Origin: Rhizobium sp. TH135
GTDB lineage: Bacteria > Pseudomonadota > Alphaproteobacteria > Rhizobiales > Rhizobiaceae
Assembly (NCBI RefSeq): GCF_002855515.1
Contig: NZ_PKRP01000008.1
Span: 1-64,000, forward strand
Length of the DNA: 64,000 bases
Direction: 5' to 3'
Shown: one piece after another, positions 62,948 through 64,000 of the stretch
How the letters are laid out: the number at the start of each line of letters is the position of its first letter
Numbering within the stretch: the stretch's first letter is position 1
The notes under the pieces: generated by a model
Database searches by the model: none
What the model was told of the DNA's origin: nothing
Seen by the model: the letters and a program-made list of their open reading frames with translations, nothing else
Position numbers and translations under genes: made by a program

Positions 62948-64000
62948 TTAGAGGGCGTTGAGAAGAGCCGGTGTCGGCCAGCCATCGGCGGGCAGACCGA
63001 CCCGCTGCTGCTCTTTCTGGACCGCGACGCGCGTGCCGGCGCCGAGGATGCCGTCGATCTTGCCGACGTCGTGGCCCAGTCCCTGAAGTTTCGTCTGCAG
63101 GGCTGTCATCTGGTCGACGTCGAGGCCCGGTTCAGGGTTGCCCTTCTGATAGACCGGCGCGCCGCCGAAACGGGTGGCGAAATAAGCGGCCGAGGTCGTG
63201 TAGATGAAGGACTGGTTCCATTCGAGATAGATGTTGAAGTTCGGATAGGTGATGAAGGCCGGGCCTTTGCGGCCTTGCGGCAGCACCAGAGAGGCGGGCA
63301 GGGAGCCGAAGCCGGTGTTCCCATCGCGCGGCTGGACGCCCAGCGCAAACCATTCAGCTGCCGTCATCGTGCCGCCGAGGCCGGACTTTTCGAAGGGCAG
63401 GGTCTCCGGGATCGTTACTTCCTGGATCCAGGGCTCGCCGCGCTTGAAGCCGAGATGCTGGATGAACTTGGCAGCCGTCAGGATGGCGTCCGGGCTGCTC
63501 TGCTTGACGTTCACATGGCCGTCGCCATCGCCGTCGATGCCGAATTCGATGATGTCCTTGGGCAGCATCTGAACCTGGCCGATTTCGCCGGCCCAGGCAC
63601 CGGTATTGCCGGCCGGGTCGAGATCGCCATGCTCGACCATCTTGATCAGGGAGAGGAGCTGCGGACGGAACAGTTCCGGGCGGCGGCAGTCGTGCGCCAA
63701 GGTGACGAGGGCGTTACGGGTGTTGAAATCGCCCTGCACGGCACCAAAGTCCGTCTCCATGGCCCAGAAGGCGGTGATCACGCCTGCCGGTACGCCGTAT
63801 TCCTGTTCAGCGCGAGCGAAGACCTCTGCGTATTCCTTGATCTTCTGGCGACCGATGTCGAGACGGCCCTGGCTGACGGTGCGGCCGGAGAATTCGAGGA
63901 AGGTCTGGCGGAAGACACCCTGCGATCGATCGCGGGAGAGAACCTTCTGGTCGATGGCAGCACCTGCCAGCGCCTTGTCCGCGATTTCAGGCGGCGTGCC
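62948..64000 (-). CDS. Lytic murein transglycosylase, MltB/SltB type (5' end outside the window)
   Basis: The reading frame stays open to base 64000, so about 350 C-terminal residues are inside; the GTG at 63781 is internal. Visible are the SLT_2 region YGVPAGVITAFWAMETDFG with the catalytic glutamate, LAHDCRRPELFRPQLL, AGEIGQVQMLPKDIIEFGID, and a GDGDGHVN calcium-binding-like loop. The last 60 residues are a PG_binding_1 domain (LQTKLQGLGHDVGKIDGILG ... AVQKEQQRVGLPADG). It cleaves the glycan strands of peptidoglycan with formation of anhydroMurNAc in the periplasm. The signal peptide cannot be seen. Confidence 0.9.
   Translation of the reverse strand, partial: GTPPEIADKALAGAAIDQKVLSRDRSQGVFRQTFLEFSGRTVSQGRLDIGRQKIKEYAEVFARAEQEYGVPAGVITAFWAMETDFGAVQGDFNTRNALVTLAHDCRRPELFRPQLLSLIKMVEHGDLDPAGNTGAWAGEIGQVQMLPKDIIEFGIDGDGDGHVNVKQSSPDAILTAAKFIQHLGFKRGEPWIQEVTIPETLPFEKSGLGGTMTAAEWFALGVQPRDGNTGFGSLPASLVLPQGRKGPAFITYPNFNIYLEWNQSFIYTTSAAYFATRFGGAPVYQKGNPEPGLDVDQMTALQTKLQGLGHDVGKIDGILGAGTRVAVQKEQQRVGLPADGWPTPALLNAL

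Overview
The window looks like chromosomal DNA of an alphaproteobacterium of the order Hyphomicrobiales, most likely Rhizobiaceae. The evidence is high-GC coding sequence, a CysN/CysC (NodQ-type) fusion, a palindromic intergenic element of the rhizobial RIME type, QuiNAc-initiating enzymes like those known from Rhizobium etli, and an ArsR-methyltransferase regulator placed before metF. No phage, insertion sequence, CRISPR array, rRNA or plasmid origin was seen. One tRNA is present.

Region 1 (1-24,960) is a surface-polysaccharide locus. It opens with the end of a UDP-glucuronate epimerase gene and a PAPS-making cassette (cysD, cysNC, cysQ). These are followed by a methyltransferase, a PglK/MsbA-like ABC exporter, an FkbM methyltransferase, a PAPS-type sulfotransferase, a Wzy-like polymerase, two tandem GT2 and three overlapping GT4 glycosyltransferases. 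A minus-strand trio predicted to make UDP-QuiNAc and load it on undecaprenyl phosphate comes next. A second exopolysaccharide-type module follows (polymerase, acyltransferase, secreted GH5 hydrolase, Wzz/GumC co-polymerase). The last open frame runs into an antisense tRNA-Ile(CAT). The genes around 6.9-9 kb are clearly AT-richer than the rest.

Region 2 (25-32 kb) is core-like: a SIMPL protein, an AGE-family epimerase, metH with a palindromic operator, a RIME-like repeat and a PP2C phosphatase.

Region 3 (32-48 kb) is a catabolic locus around an RpiR regulator. To its left on the minus strand are an AEP/iron-type ABC importer and a zinc alcohol dehydrogenase, with an orphan PotD-like binding protein beyond. 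To its right on the plus strand are an N-formylglutamate-amidohydrolase-like protein, a TRAP transporter, a glutamine-synthetase-like ligase, an aldehyde dehydrogenase and an iron alcohol dehydrogenase. The best reading is uptake of an amine or amino alcohol and its breakdown through gamma-glutamylated intermediates. Two operator-like repeats 42 bp apart sit in the divergent promoter.

Region 4 (48-64 kb) holds housekeeping and small operons: a ParA-like ATPase, an L,D-transpeptidase, MarR plus an aldose-epimerase-like enzyme, a TIGR01244 protein, RidA, a TPP enzyme with a CaiB/BaiF CoA-transferase, a lipase-like hydrolase, a GT-C-like membrane protein, EttA, the ArsR-methyltransferase regulator with metF, a 25-residue membrane peptide gene, and a partial MltB-type transglycosylase. 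The operator before the regulator matches the one before metH 33 kb away, which suggests a local methionine/SAM regulon.
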